A DNA stretch of 46,730 nucleotides, from positions 1 to 46,730 of the IMG/VR virus record IMGVR_UViG_3300045241_000030; one strand, given 5' to 3'. A model generated the notes under the pieces. That model was not told where the DNA came from. It saw nothing but the letters and a program-made list of their open reading frames with translations, and did not search any database. How positions within the stretch are numbered: position 1 is the stretch's first letter; every line of letters begins with the position of its first letter. The position numbers and the translations under genes were made by a program. Positions 16,446 through 24,630 of this stretch are shown piece after piece. The DNA is from a virus.

Positions 16446-16778
16446 TTAAAGGCAGAAATCCAGAACGATTAAACCGTTAACATAAAGGCTTAAATCCGTG
16501 GTGGTTGTTATTGCTACGTTTGTAGCCGTAATGTCAATCGTTACACCGATTGAATTCTCAGTCTTACAGATCGTGCCGTTTGATGCCCAGATAGTAGCTT
16601 TTGCGTATCTGGTTGCGATCAATGATTCACTGTGCGCAAAGTTCTTCGCGCCTGCATTCGGCAGGGAATCAATGGCTAATATTTTGCGAAGCACTGGACG
16701 CGGCACACCATCGGCCCCGATGTATTTCATGCCTGTATCAAACCTTTCGCCTACTTTCAATTGTATGTTGCCTTCCAT
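16446..16778 (-). CDS. Small beta-rich structural protein
   Basis: This 110-residue protein is rich in Ile, Thr and Val, with alternating strand pattern in its second half, and lacks charge clusters. It sits between the tail-tube-like gene and the portal. It may decorate the head or tail. No family is recognised. Confidence 0.55.
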   Translation of the reverse strand: MEGNIQLKVGERFDTGMKYIGADGVPRPVLRKILAIDSLPNAGAKNFAHSESLIATRYAKATIWASNGTICKTENSIGVTIDITATNVAITTTTDLSLYVNGLIVLDFCL

Positions 16779-16808
16779 TGGAATAAATATTTTAGTTGAG
16801 AAATTTAT

Positions 16809-17435
16809 TTAAAGATCGAAACGAGCATTGAAGTTCGAAGGGGTGACAAACTTTAATTTGTCTCTCCATCCGTAGCGAAGATTAAAACGGAACATGGTTT
16901 TGTCCTGGGTGTTTTTACCTTCATTTCCACCGTCTCCGATAAAGAATTCAGTGATTTCGATACCGCGAAAATCAGTTGAAACCAAGGTCGTTGATTCGCC
17001 TATGATCTTTCCAAATTCATTAATCATGAAGATGGTCAAATCATTCTCGCAATTGAAGGCTTTCAAAGCAGCCAGCATTGCAGCTGGGATTGAACGGAAG
17101 TTACCCGTTACTGATACGGTTGACGCACCAACCACTAACGGCGTACCATCAAGTGTGGTGTTATCGTTCCCGCCTTCTGTAATGGCTTCAACGTGCGGGA
17201 TTATAAAGTTTTCAAAAAATGGCGTTGTCTGAACTTTCGTTGCATCGCTGGCCGTTTTTAACGTTGTCCAGTTAGCAAGTGTAGCCGGTAAAATCAGGGT
17301 GGCAAAGGTTGGTGAACCTGTGGCCTGGCGGCGTTGGAATACTATTTTTTGAATCTGGCCGAGATTTTCGCCGCATTCTAAGGCTGGTATATCTCCAATT
17401 TCTGTGGGTAGAGGACATGCGCATGAAGCGAACAT
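16809..17435 (-). CDS. Probable major tail tube protein
   Basis: This 208-residue beta-rich protein starts with a Cys-containing segment (MFASCACPLPTEIGDIPALE) seen in many Bacteroidota phage structural proteins. It has the length of siphovirus tube proteins. Its own promoter-like sequence lies directly after the terminase terminator, which implies high expression, as for the capsid. The location between large terminase and portal is atypical for a tube gene, so a head decoration protein is the main alternative. Confidence 0.55.
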   Translation of the reverse strand: MFASCACPLPTEIGDIPALECGENLGQIQKIVFQRRQATGSPTFATLILPATLANWTTLKTASDATKVQTTPFFENFIIPHVEAITEGGNDNTTLDGTPLVVGASTVSVTGNFRSIPAAMLAALKAFNCENDLTIFMINEFGKIIGESTTLVSTDFRGIEITEFFIGDGGNEGKNTQDKTMFRFNLRYGWRDKLKFVTPSNFNARFDL

Positions 17436-17520
17436 AGTTTTAAGAGTTTAGTTGAAAATGTTTCTTTTAAACCACTAAAAACCGTCTACCTCTCAACAGC
17501 TTTTTTGTATTTGAATAATC

Positions 17521-17551
17521 CAAATTAAAGGACTTTCCAGATTAAAAGCAA
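17521..17551 (-). promoter_or_regulatory. Candidate promoter for the tail-tube-like gene
   Basis: On the minus strand TTG (17551-17549) is followed after 20 nt by TTAATTTG, one mismatch from TAnnTTTG. It lies 7 nt after the terminase terminator and 86 nt before the ATG. Confidence 0.5.
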
Positions 17552-17557
17552 GTTCCA

Positions 17558-17593
17558 TAAAAAAAGGCGGTAAATCTTGCGACTTTACCGCCT
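17558..17593 (-). terminator. Rho-independent terminator after large terminase
   Basis: A perfect 10-bp stem (AGGCGGTAAA/TTTACCGCCT) with a 9-nt loop is followed by seven T on the coding strand. It lies 68 nt after the terminase stop. Confidence 0.9.
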
Positions 17594-17660
17594 AATGCAT
17601 AAACAACAAACAGCAACGAATTCCACATGACTAGAAATTCAAGCTGAGCAAATATACTGT

Positions 17661-19220
17661 TTATCTTAAATATTTCTTCTTCTTCAGAAATTCGAATTCA
17701 CAGCGCATCATAAGCATATCCCCAAAATCCGGCGATCTTCCACCGAGGGCATTTTTAATTGCATCCTTTGGCGTTATTTCCTTCTTGCCTTCATGGTCCA
17801 CCCGTTCACGCTTCACCTTCTGAAGGTCTTCTTTGATTAAATCCTTGATGGTCCGGTCCCGGCCTCGCAACTTGATTTTAGATACCAGGTAAGAAACTGT
17901 TTCCGATTCATGGAACCATACATTATCAAGGTCAATTAACATTTCAGCCTTGTTTACCTTTTCAGAAAGGAAGAAATAAAGCTGTGCCCTTTTGTTTTTA
18001 TAACCTCGCTTTTCAAAGACTTTACCCACTCGGGTTGCTGGATTGGCTTCATTTTGAATTTCATGCTCTGCGGCCCCGCCATGAAATGAATGACAATCTA
18101 AGAAATCCTTTACTCCAATGCCGTCTTGGTCAATGATGATGTTCGACGTTGGGATTCCCCCATAGTAGCGCCGAATATGCTTAATTACTTGGAGGATGAA
18201 ATTAGTATCTGACTTTGGTATTATGTCGATCCTCATGCATTTCCAGCCGGACCATGTGCCTATAACGCATAAATCCCGACCGAATCGGGCATGGTCCACA
18301 ACAATATAATTTTCTGCCCGATCATCTTCGACAATGTTATGAAACATGTCGTTAAGCCGTAAGAAATCGAATAACTGCTTATTGTCGCTTCTGATTTTCC
18401 AATTCCCCTTTAACAGCCTGGCCTTGGTATCTTCATCCTGGGCTAAAAGATTTCCCATGTATCCAGGGTCTTTTTGCTGAAGGATTTGATTATCGTTTAT
18501 CGTCCCTGGAATAAAGGTTACCGACTTAATCATCGCAAGCTTTTGTTCGAATGTTAGACCGTCAAACATTTCCTCATTGAAGACATGTTCAGCCTTTTCG
18601 AATACCTCCCGTCTGCTATCTCCCCAAACAAATTCATTTTGATCGCTAATCATATAGCGTAATTTGCCGCACCTGGATAGGTCCGGGAATCCGCTTTCCT
18701 GGTCGATCCACCAATCAATAAATTCCGCTACAAAGCTGTCAGGGTCTGGATTACAACTGCCACGCATGTATGGCCTGACTCCGCAAGCTGAACGGTTACG
18801 CGTCATTAGGTAGATGAACATGCGCTTTGTAAAATGGGTCAATTCATCAAACTCAATAAGCGGAATTTGGGCACCTTGGTAATCACTCAGAACCTTTTCG
18901 TTCTGCATGTGCTTGAAGGTAAGCTTGGCGCCAGATAAGAAATTCCATTGAAGATCATTTTTATTCGGGTAAGCTCCTATGTAAGGGTACATATTGCTCG
19001 ATTCATCCCATAATCCACCCTCAACCGTAATTTCTGGATATGATCGCCGAAAGACAATGGTACCGAAGTTTGAGATTTTTCGGTGCCGTAATGGTTCCAT
19101 TAATAAGGCCGTTGTTTTACCGCATCCCGCTGCACCTCCACCTATGGCTATGTCTGCACTCGTTTCAAGAAAAGATTCTTGAAATCCCTTTTGCGGTTTT
19201 ATATCTATTTTTTTTGCCAT
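17661..19220 (-). CDS. terL: Terminase large subunit
   Basis: The 519-residue DNA-packaging motor has an N-terminal ATPase with Walker A GGGAAGCGKTT (residues 27-37) and Walker B LIEFDE (121-126). The C-terminal RNase H-like nuclease has acidic residues in VVDHARFGRD (Asp309), IIIDQDG (Asp364) and SPDFGD near residue 500. The enzyme translocates DNA into the prohead through the portal and cuts the concatemer. Unusually, the small-subunit gene is about 6 kb upstream. The gene ends before a strong terminator. Confidence is high because all motifs are present in order. Confidence 0.96.
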   Translation of the reverse strand: MAKKIDIKPQKGFQESFLETSADIAIGGGAAGCGKTTALLMEPLRHRKISNFGTIVFRRSYPEITVEGGLWDESSNMYPYIGAYPNKNDLQWNFLSGAKLTFKHMQNEKVLSDYQGAQIPLIEFDELTHFTKRMFIYLMTRNRSACGVRPYMRGSCNPDPDSFVAEFIDWWIDQESGFPDLSRCGKLRYMISDQNEFVWGDSRREVFEKAEHVFNEEMFDGLTFEQKLAMIKSVTFIPGTINDNQILQQKDPGYMGNLLAQDEDTKARLLKGNWKIRSDNKQLFDFLRLNDMFHNIVEDDRAENYIVVDHARFGRDLCVIGTWSGWKCMRIDIIPKSDTNFILQVIKHIRRYYGGIPTSNIIIDQDGIGVKDFLDCHSFHGGAAEHEIQNEANPATRVGKVFEKRGYKNKRAQLYFFLSEKVNKAEMLIDLDNVWFHESETVSYLVSKIKLRGRDRTIKDLIKEDLQKVKRERVDHEGKKEITPKDAIKNALGGRSPDFGDMLMMRCEFEFLKKKKYLR

Positions 19221-19229
19221 TCATGGGTG

Positions 19230-19511
19230 TTATTCCTGGATAAAATCAATGCCGTCTGATAAATCGGTGTCAATGCGTAATGGTTGAAAGCTTTGCGGTT
19301 GCTGGCAATTCCGGCATGTTTGGCCGAAGGTCCAACGTCTATAAAAAATCCGTTTGTTCTTTACTATTTGCTCTATCTCCTCTTCTGTGAGCTCAAAGCA
19401 AATGATAAGTTCGCCTTCTGGACCTGGGACCGGCATAGCATGAATAACACTATATTCTGGCTGGCCTTTACCTATCTGAAGGGTCGCGCCTGGGAATGGG
19501 ACAGATTTCAT
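19230..19511 (-). CDS. Unknown small protein with C-x-x-C
   Basis: This 93-residue protein lies 9 nt before the terminase gene. It contains VIHAMPVPGPEGELIICFEL, an acidic helix and a CRNCQQPQ motif. Similar short proteins precede terminase or accessory genes in Bacteroidota phages, but I know no function. Confidence 0.6.
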   Translation of the reverse strand: MKSVPFPGATLQIGKGQPEYSVIHAMPVPGPEGELIICFELTEEEIEQIVKNKRIFYRRWTFGQTCRNCQQPQSFQPLRIDTDLSDGIDFIQE

Positions 19512-19512
19512 T

Positions 19513-19785
19513 TTAAACTTGTCTAAGTGGATACATTAAATCACTCATTTTGGCTTTTAAATCATCAATCTTTTTATTGATTACCTTCAGCAAAGCCGGT
19601 ATAAGTTCTTCTTTGCAGTCCGATAAATTGCAAGCATAGCCCGAGATTCCTTCCATAGGTACCTCCTTAGATGATTCGATCACAAAAATGTTATCTGTTT
19701 GCTTTTGCGATTGGTTCAGATTGTCTTTATAAGACATGAGTTCTTCAATACGTTGCGCTATCTGTGTTAAAGTTTGAGTTTCCAT
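19513..19785 (-). CDS. Unknown small helical protein
   Basis: This 90-residue protein has heptad-like N- and C-terminal helices. A central segment contains two Cys (YACNLSDC). It is packed 1-2 nt from both neighbours, so it belongs to the resolvase-terminase transcript. Confidence 0.55.
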   Translation of the reverse strand: METQTLTQIAQRIEELMSYKDNLNQSQKQTDNIFVIESSKEVPMEGISGYACNLSDCKEELIPALLKVINKKIDDLKAKMSDLMYPLRQV

Positions 19786-19787
19786 AA

Positions 19788-20267
19788 TTAGAATATTTCG
19801 TTTAGTCCAAGGTCAGTAATACAAAGGTTGTAGATATGCAATGCATCGGCGTGATTATCGTCGATTATCTCAATACCATATTTTCGTTTGGCTGCTTCGA
19901 TCATCAAAGGCTTTCCACTATTGCCTTTTCCGGTAGCGAATTTCTTTATTTCAGAAGCTGAATAAGCGCGGTATTCTATCTTGTTTTCTTCGCAAACCAT
20001 CTTCAAAACTCCATGAATTTCCGATTGGACAATAACCGTGGATTGATATTGCCCGGAGCTCCTTTCAAATGCTATGAGCTTTATTTCATGCTTTTGAATC
20101 ATTTCTTGAAGCTTGCTTTTGAATCGGATTAAGCGCATCCCGCTTGATTCATCGCGCTTTATTGATAAATCCCAAACGCCTGAAGCTATGGAAGTCGCGA
20201 AGCCGGTCTTCGTTGATACGTCTAGTCCAAGTATGTTTTCACGTGTTATTGCGGTTGTTGTTGGCAT
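19788..20267 (-). CDS. RuvC-like Holliday junction resolvase
   Basis: The 159-residue protein has the RuvC RNase H-like fold signature: LGLDVSTKTGFA with Asp16, AFERS with Glu68, and DDNHADAL with Asp136/137 and Asp141 as metal ligands. Such enzymes resolve branched DNA before packaging, which fits its place just ahead of the terminase gene. Length is slightly below that of bacterial RuvC (about 170). Confidence 0.85.
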   Translation of the reverse strand: MPTTTAITRENILGLDVSTKTGFATSIASGVWDLSIKRDESSGMRLIRFKSKLQEMIQKHEIKLIAFERSSGQYQSTVIVQSEIHGVLKMVCEENKIEYRAYSASEIKKFATGKGNSGKPLMIEAAKRKYGIEIIDDNHADALHIYNLCITDLGLNEIF

Positions 20268-20363
20268 GATCTTTTTTAATTAAGGTAACAAATAGATTCT
20301 GAATTCCTGGCCTGGCTTTATATTCAGCGTATAAGGCTCAGGTCAGCTATTCAGGTGCATGCA

Positions 20364-20882
20364 TTATGCAGCTTGCTTTTCGAAAGTAAATGACATTTGA
20401 ACTTTGTCGGCATTCTTACCATCCAGGTAAAGCCAAACTTCGTTAATCACATTTTCAATCTGTTTGGTCATTTCATCGGCCTTGGCGTATTCGTCACCAT
20501 ACATCATGGTTTGTGGAGTGGCAATATTAACGACCTTATTACGGGACTTCACATATTTGCCAATGCTGAACATAACCCGTGAATTCTGCATGTCCATATC
20601 GCCGGATATTACGCACGAAATGACACTGAATTGATTACGAGTTTTAGGATCGTCCGGGAATTCGCAAATGTCCAATGCATACTTGCGTAGCTTGGTCATG
20701 GCCGTGGTCAAATCTTCATGCGGTGCATGGTTGCCCTCGACTATGTAGTTTAGACTTCTTTCTTTTGAATCTTCAGCGCTGTTTTCTGGCGCAATGATTA
20801 CACGTTCTTGGAATTTAATTTCTACGTTGCCCCTCGCATCAATCTTGATTTTGCGAAGCTGGCGGGTTTTGGTTGATAACAT
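20364..20882 (-). CDS. Conserved-looking unknown protein
   Basis: This 172-residue soluble protein has a basic N-terminus and mixed helices and strands (QFSVISCVISGDMDMQNSRV, then a helical C-terminus). It is the last gene of the early/middle block; 96 bases with no gene or clear signal separate it from the resolvase. No motif is recognised. Confidence 0.6.
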   Translation of the reverse strand: MLSTKTRQLRKIKIDARGNVEIKFQERVIIAPENSAEDSKERSLNYIVEGNHAPHEDLTTAMTKLRKYALDICEFPDDPKTRNQFSVISCVISGDMDMQNSRVMFSIGKYVKSRNKVVNIATPQTMMYGDEYAKADEMTKQIENVINEVWLYLDGKNADKVQMSFTFEKQAA

Positions 20883-20907
20883 ATAGATTGGGATTTAAGT
20901 GTAGTTT

Positions 20908-21210
20908 TTAAGGCATATCAGGGTTATCTCCTACACGCATGCAGAAACCTCGAACAGCCGGAGCAAGACCGTTCATAATGATTTGTGCTGAAGTTTTGGT
21001 GAAATACTTTTTGCCGTTCTCGTCTTCTATTTCGAAGATAATACCCACTCTGTTTCTGGCGGTCATACCTTCAATGATATTGGCCTTTACGATTTCTAAT
21101 TGTGGAATTCCGGTTAGTTTAACGTCCATCTTTGCCTTATCGGATTTAGTGTGGAATTCAATATATTTTTTGGCAGGCTTGCGCTTGGCCGGTTGTTTTG
21201 CTGTTTTCAT
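20908..21210 (-). CDS. Unknown basic small protein
   Basis: This 100-residue protein has a strongly basic N-terminus (KTAKQPAKRKPAKK) followed by a beta-rich body. The tail may bind nucleic acid. It lies directly upstream of the 20364-20882 gene and is probably co-transcribed with it. Confidence 0.55.
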   Translation of the reverse strand: MKTAKQPAKRKPAKKYIEFHTKSDKAKMDVKLTGIPQLEIVKANIIEGMTARNRVGIIFEIEDENGKKYFTKTSAQIIMNGLAPAVRGFCMRVGDNPDMP

Positions 21211-21223
21211 GCTGTTTGGTTGT

Positions 21224-21433
21224 TTAATTGTCTTGATCTATTTCAAATTCAATGTTCTGGCAATCCACGCAAATGGCTGATCCGTTTTTTCTGACTACCC
21301 ATTCACAAGATACTGCGGTATCTATGATTTCTTTTATCGTGCTGAAAACGCTTTCGCCTTGGTCGTCTTCATCCCCGAACTTTACCTTGCATTGGTCACA
21401 TTGGAGGCCGTAAAGTGTCTGTGTTGTTATCAT
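21224..21433 (-). CDS. Small zinc-ribbon-like protein
   Basis: This 69-residue acidic protein has C-x-x-C near the start (LQCDQCKV) and a second pair near the end (AICVDC). Together these could form a zinc ribbon. It follows the phosphoribosyltransferase-like gene by 13 nt. Function unknown. Confidence 0.6.
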   Translation of the reverse strand: MITTQTLYGLQCDQCKVKFGDEDDQGESVFSTIKEIIDTAVSCEWVVRKNGSAICVDCQNIEFEIDQDN

Positions 21434-21446
21434 GCGCGTATGTGGT

Positions 21447-21947
21447 TTAGTATAGCCAAAATTTGATTTTAGGAAAGAGCTCAGGAAGAAGTTTCTCGTG
21501 CTGGCTTAATTTGCTGTATTCCGGGTTGCTTTCCATCCATGTTCTTGCAATTACACCGATCACATTATCGAGACAATCTTGCGCTTGTAGCTGATCCGAT
21601 ACCTCACGAATCGTATCGCCTTCACAAATATGGTCGTCAATAATAATGATCGGGTAATTTTTATTTAATGTAGTATAGGAATCACTTTTCCCCTGTGAGG
21701 TAGTGTCTTCTGGCTTTCTTAAAAGAATAAAATCAAAATAATTTTCCCATGTAATTCTACCCGCCAAGGCTCCTAATAGCAACGCACCCGATGTTCCAAT
21801 GCCTATAAATTGGACCTTCTTATAATTATTGCCCATTGATCGAATACATACCTCATTAAGTGCGGCTTCGATATTGAACTTTAAGTGGAAGGGTTGGGAA
21901 CAAACCGGATAACTCCATTCGTGAACTAGGACTTTCATTTTTTCCAT
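21447..21947 (-). CDS. Phosphoribosyltransferase-like protein
   Basis: The 166-residue protein has the core of a type I phosphoribosyltransferase: a GIGTSGALL loop (residues 49-57) and the PRPP-binding motif IIIIDDHICEGDT (100-112), with the two acidic residues in place. Such enzymes join a base to PRPP in nucleotide or NAD salvage; some homologues are regulatory. The substrate is not readable from sequence. It sits 2 nt after the ASCH gene in a coupled cluster, which may point to RNA or nucleotide modification. Confidence 0.75.
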   Translation of the reverse strand: MEKMKVLVHEWSYPVCSQPFHLKFNIEAALNEVCIRSMGNNYKKVQFIGIGTSGALLLGALAGRITWENYFDFILLRKPEDTTSQGKSDSYTTLNKNYPIIIIDDHICEGDTIREVSDQLQAQDCLDNVIGVIARTWMESNPEYSKLSQHEKLLPELFPKIKFWLY

Positions 21948-21949
21948 GT

Positions 21950-22417
21950 CTACAATATTTGAATTTTGGCTTTGGTTTCTTCATTAATTAGCCTCGGGAG
22001 TCCCTGATAGCCCTTTATGGGGAATGGAATGATTCTCTTTACATCTTGGTAGATGTGCGCGTATAGGTCCGGCGGGTGCTTAAAAAATGTATTGTCTGTG
22101 ATCCGCACGCGCCTGCATGAAACTATCCGGCCTATGGCAATAGCGTATCCGTTTAGATCAAATACATTGTGTCCGATTTGTTTTTCCACTGTCTTGGCAA
22201 GCAATAGTTCAGACTCATTTCGCTCTGATAATTCGATGGTCTGGCGTACTTCTAATGGCTGCTTTTCGAATGGTGTAAGTGTTGAGCATATCAATATTAA
22301 ACCCCGATATTGGGTAGACCATTTACGCGTTTCAACTTTGCCGTATAGCATGGCACCGGCGAATGGTTGCCAGAAAGACAACATTCTGATTTCTTCCTTT
22401 CCGAATATGTCCGTCAT
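21950..22417 (-). CDS. ASCH-domain protein
   Basis: The 155-residue protein has the ASCH signature LSFWQPFAGAMLYGKVETRKW followed by YRGLILI (residues 13-43). ASCH domains have a PUA-like fold that binds RNA or modified nucleosides, and some have amidohydrolase or nuclease activity. The open frame reaches further upstream, but ATG 22417 overlaps the previous stop as ATGA and starts 12 residues before the motif, so I use it. Confidence 0.8.
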   Translation of the reverse strand: MTDIFGKEEIRMLSFWQPFAGAMLYGKVETRKWSTQYRGLILICSTLTPFEKQPLEVRQTIELSERNESELLLAKTVEKQIGHNVFDLNGYAIAIGRIVSCRRVRITDNTFFKHPPDLYAHIYQDVKRIIPFPIKGYQGLPRLINEETKAKIQIL

Positions 22418-22785
22418 GATAATATGATTATGGCTAAGGATGCAATCAATCCGCCGATTATGCCTAATAAAATGGCTCTTTGAATTCTTAATTTTTCGCG
22501 TAATCGTTCGTTCTCGTTTTCCCAAAGATTATTGGTTAAAGAATCATACTTCTGATCTAATTTTTTTAGCTCCAAAACTCTATCAATCATACGTTTTTGA
22601 TCTTCGAAAATGGCCTTCAGGTGCTGTGGAAGGAATGGATCATCTGCATTGTATCCTTCGACATGGTATAATTTATTGCTGGAATCCATGCGGCTTATGA
22701 TTACTTTGATTTTTTCATCACTGGATAGCCTGGCCCTTTCTTCCAGTTCTTTGAATTCGTCTTCTTCTATGGTTATGTATCTCAT
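22414..22785 (-). CDS. Tail-anchored coiled-coil protein
   Basis: The 123-residue protein has an acidic start, a long coiled coil (about residues 60-100), and a C-terminal transmembrane helix (ILLGIIGGLIASLAIIILS). It would face the cytoplasm with its tail in the inner membrane. The start ATG 22785 overlaps the stop of a 44-residue gene (ATGA); the longer frame would begin with TTG. It is coupled to the ASCH gene by a second ATGA. Confidence 0.65.
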   Translation of the reverse strand: MRYITIEEDEFKELEERARLSSDEKIKVIISRMDSSNKLYHVEGYNADDPFLPQHLKAIFEDQKRMIDRVLELKKLDQKYDSLTNNLWENENERLREKLRIQRAILLGIIGGLIASLAIIILS

Positions 22786-22916
22786 GATAGGCAGGCGATA
22801 ATCATCGCGATAAGGCAGCAAACAAGAAAGCCAAGCATGAAGACAGCAAATGGCCTTATTAAGCTTGGTTTTTGTGGTTCTCGGTGTCTCCGGATACCTG
22901 GATATGGCTTTGTCAT
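22782..22916 (-). CDS. 44-residue membrane microprotein
   Basis: The frame starts ATG ACA AAG CCA and ends TCA TGA. It encodes a basic, Pro-containing N-terminus followed by one hydrophobic helix (AVFMLGFLVCCLIAMIIACL). It overlaps both neighbours by ATGA, at 22916-22913 and 22785-22782. This exact tiling on both sides supports it as a real gene despite its size. Function unknown. Confidence 0.6.
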   Translation of the reverse strand: MTKPYPGIRRHREPQKPSLIRPFAVFMLGFLVCCLIAMIIACLS

Positions 22917-23089
22917 GCGCTTAGGATTGGAGTAATGAAATAATTCAAACCAAAAAATCCTAAAACTTGTCCAAGTTTTAAATGTCCTTTAGCCAGCACG
23001 CGTTTAGTAACTACGCCATTGGTGACAACTAAATGAGATTCTAAAATTTCACGGTAAGTCGGTTGCCTAAAAAATATTCTGTATCGCAT
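22913..23089 (-). CDS. 58-residue basic microprotein
   Basis: The frame begins MRYRIFFRQPTYREIL and ends FITPILSA. It is the first gene after an extended phage promoter at 23109-23146, with a 20-nt leader, and ends in an ATGA overlap with the next microprotein. The mixture of basic and hydrophobic residues gives no family clue. Confidence 0.6.
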   Translation of the reverse strand: MRYRIFFRQPTYREILESHLVVTNGVVTKRVLAKGHLKLGQVLGFFGLNYFITPILSA

Positions 23090-23108
23090 GTGTTTGTTGT
23101 TTTTATTG

Positions 23109-23146
23109 CTAACGGTAAACTTAAATGATAAGTTTTATAAATGCAA
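23109..23146 (-). promoter_or_regulatory. Extended phage promoter, copy 3
   Basis: The coding strand has GTTGCATTTATAAAAC, 13 variable nt, then TTACCGTTA. TTG is followed after 20 nt by TAAGTTTA, close to TAnnTTTG. It shares the same upstream block and 3' block with copies at 37435-37471 and 40198-40234. Confidence 0.7.
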
Positions 23147-23150
23147 CAAA

Positions 23151-23438
23151 TTAGTAATTTATCTCTAACCACTTTGTTACAATCTCCTCAAAAGGTAGAT
23201 TGATAATTACTGTGGTATTATTGTAAAAATGTAATGTTGTTGCTTCACATTCTTCAAGGAATTCTTTTTTCATGGTCCGTCTTATGGTCATTACATCTGT
23301 GAGGTCGAAACCATAATCTTCCCAGGTATCTTCTGTATCATGGACTTGGAATCCCATTTCACGGTTCTTTTCGTCCGCATCAGTATTTAGACACCACACT
23401 TTACAGGCAATTTTTAGTGTTTTGATTTCAGCACTCAT
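23151..23438 (-). CDS. Unknown acidic small protein
   Basis: This 95-residue protein contains a Trp- and Asp-rich stretch (VHDTEDTWEDYGFDLTDVM) and a strand/helix C-terminus. It overlaps the upstream membrane gene by 11 nt and ends just before a phage promoter. No family recognised. Confidence 0.55.
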   Translation of the reverse strand: MSAEIKTLKIACKVWCLNTDADEKNREMGFQVHDTEDTWEDYGFDLTDVMTIRRTMKKEFLEECEATTLHFYNNTTVIINLPFEEIVTKWLEINY

Positions 23439-23862
23439 TGTAAAAACTGAATATTTTACCCCAACATATATAAATCGTCATAGCCATCCCAAAGAACATA
23501 AGCATAAGGATAAGCCGTATGGACCAATGCAAGCCGCTCCATGCGTCCCATTTATCAGGGATTGCCGTCTTGCTTAGATGATCCCACCATTTAGGATCGT
23601 GCGTTACACCGCGTTTGTATTGCACAATGTTTACTGCATAAGGGAATATCAGCGTGAACATGGCAAAGGATAAGAATAATGCTTGAAAGAAGTTCTTTGT
23701 CGGGTGTATTAAGAATACGATCATACTTCCGACGAGCATTAAAAGGCCGCGAAGAATCCAATCATCGTTTTTTCCTCCGTGGTCGTCGCCGTCCCGATCG
23801 TCCCAACATTCCCAGATAACAGGAAATAATAATACTAAAATGCAAAATGGTTCTAATAACAT
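23428..23862 (-). CDS. Four-helix membrane protein
   Basis: This 144-residue protein has hydrophobic helices near residues 1-18, 38-54, 60-80 and 113-136, and a His/Asp-rich loop (DDRDGDDHGGKNDD). It overlaps both neighbours slightly. Its place among early accessory genes suggests a host-envelope role such as superinfection exclusion, but nothing in the sequence proves it. Confidence 0.6.
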   Translation of the reverse strand: MLLEPFCILVLLFPVIWECWDDRDGDDHGGKNDDWILRGLLMLVGSMIVFLIHPTKNFFQALFLSFAMFTLIFPYAVNIVQYKRGVTHDPKWWDHLSKTAIPDKWDAWSGLHWSIRLILMLMFFGMAMTIYICWGKIFSFYNEC

Positions 23863-24341
23863 GGTTTTATGGTTTGGTGGATACTGTGTCGAGTTTCTTG
23901 AATCGCTTTATCGGCGTCTGCATGGCCGATGAACCAAATACCTTTCTGCTTCTTACACCAAAGGTTCTTTTGGTTTATGATTCGCTGGAATAAGCCGTTA
24001 TCATTCGACTCATGCATGTTTATAGCCTGCCACCCGTAATCTCCCCAAGCTATGAAAAGAGTTAGTGTCCGGGGCTTTATGATGTTTATCCGATGGTAAA
24101 CGTTTTGATTCCTGATTATCACTGATAAAAAACTGTGCTCTAAATCCTTACCATTCATCACGCTTTCGGTGTATCCACCGCTTAGGATTATGCTTACATA
24201 ATGGAATGGATGATTATGATAAAGGGTTGACCCATCCGCACTCACGATTCTATGCAATCGGATATGCAGCTTGCCAACCTTCAAAATGGTAAACCTTAGA
24301 AGAAAGTCTTTAATGCTTGTATATGGCTTGAATATTATCAT
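23853..24341 (-). CDS. Cupin-like protein
   Basis: The 162-residue protein has a cupin-type double-stranded beta-helix pattern. Motif 1 is like HNHPFHYVSIILSGGYTE with His ligands, and motif 2 has HRINIIKPRTLTLFIAWG. The substrate is unknown; cupins include dioxygenases, isomerases and binding proteins. The frame is open to TTG 24374, but ATG 24341 is preferred. It overlaps the previous gene by 32 nt. Confidence 0.65.
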   Translation of the reverse strand: MIIFKPYTSIKDFLLRFTILKVGKLHIRLHRIVSADGSTLYHNHPFHYVSIILSGGYTESVMNGKDLEHSFLSVIIRNQNVYHRINIIKPRTLTLFIAWGDYGWQAINMHESNDNGLFQRIINQKNLWCKKQKGIWFIGHADADKAIQETRHSIHQTIKPCY

Positions 24342-24630
24342 GGCATTCCTTGGCTTGTTTGTACTGCTCAGCAATGGTTAATGGGCTATCAAAATCATAT
24401 TTGAATCTGATCTTGGGGCAAATATGGCCCTCGACTATATCCTTAATGGTCTTTAGGTCCGGCTCAAATGGTGAGGCTTGATAATGCCTGTAAATGACTT
24501 GATAACAGATTGAGCAAATCAGATCGCCATAGATGCAATTAAAACCGTGTTCTATTGCCCTGGGTGTGTTTGGCGGGTGAATGAATGGTCTTTTCTTCAT
24601 GTCATGTGTATGCCGCATATATGATTTCAT
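24310..24630 (-). CDS. Unknown Cys/His-containing protein
   Basis: This 106-residue protein has clustered Cys and His residues (CIYGDLICSICYQVIYRHY, later HICPK and a C-terminal H/C), which suggests a metal site. ATG 24630 overlaps the previous stop as ATGA, so that start is used. Function unknown. Confidence 0.6.
   Translation of the reverse strand: MKSYMRHTHDMKKRPFIHPPNTPRAIEHGFNCIYGDLICSICYQVIYRHYQASPFEPDLKTIKDIVEGHICPKIRFKYDFDSPLTIAEQYKQAKECHDNIQAIYKH

Noticed and set aside
23428-23862. Four-helix membrane protein as a holin
   Set aside because: It is larger than typical holins, has a long acidic loop, and is in the early accessory block away from lysis genes.
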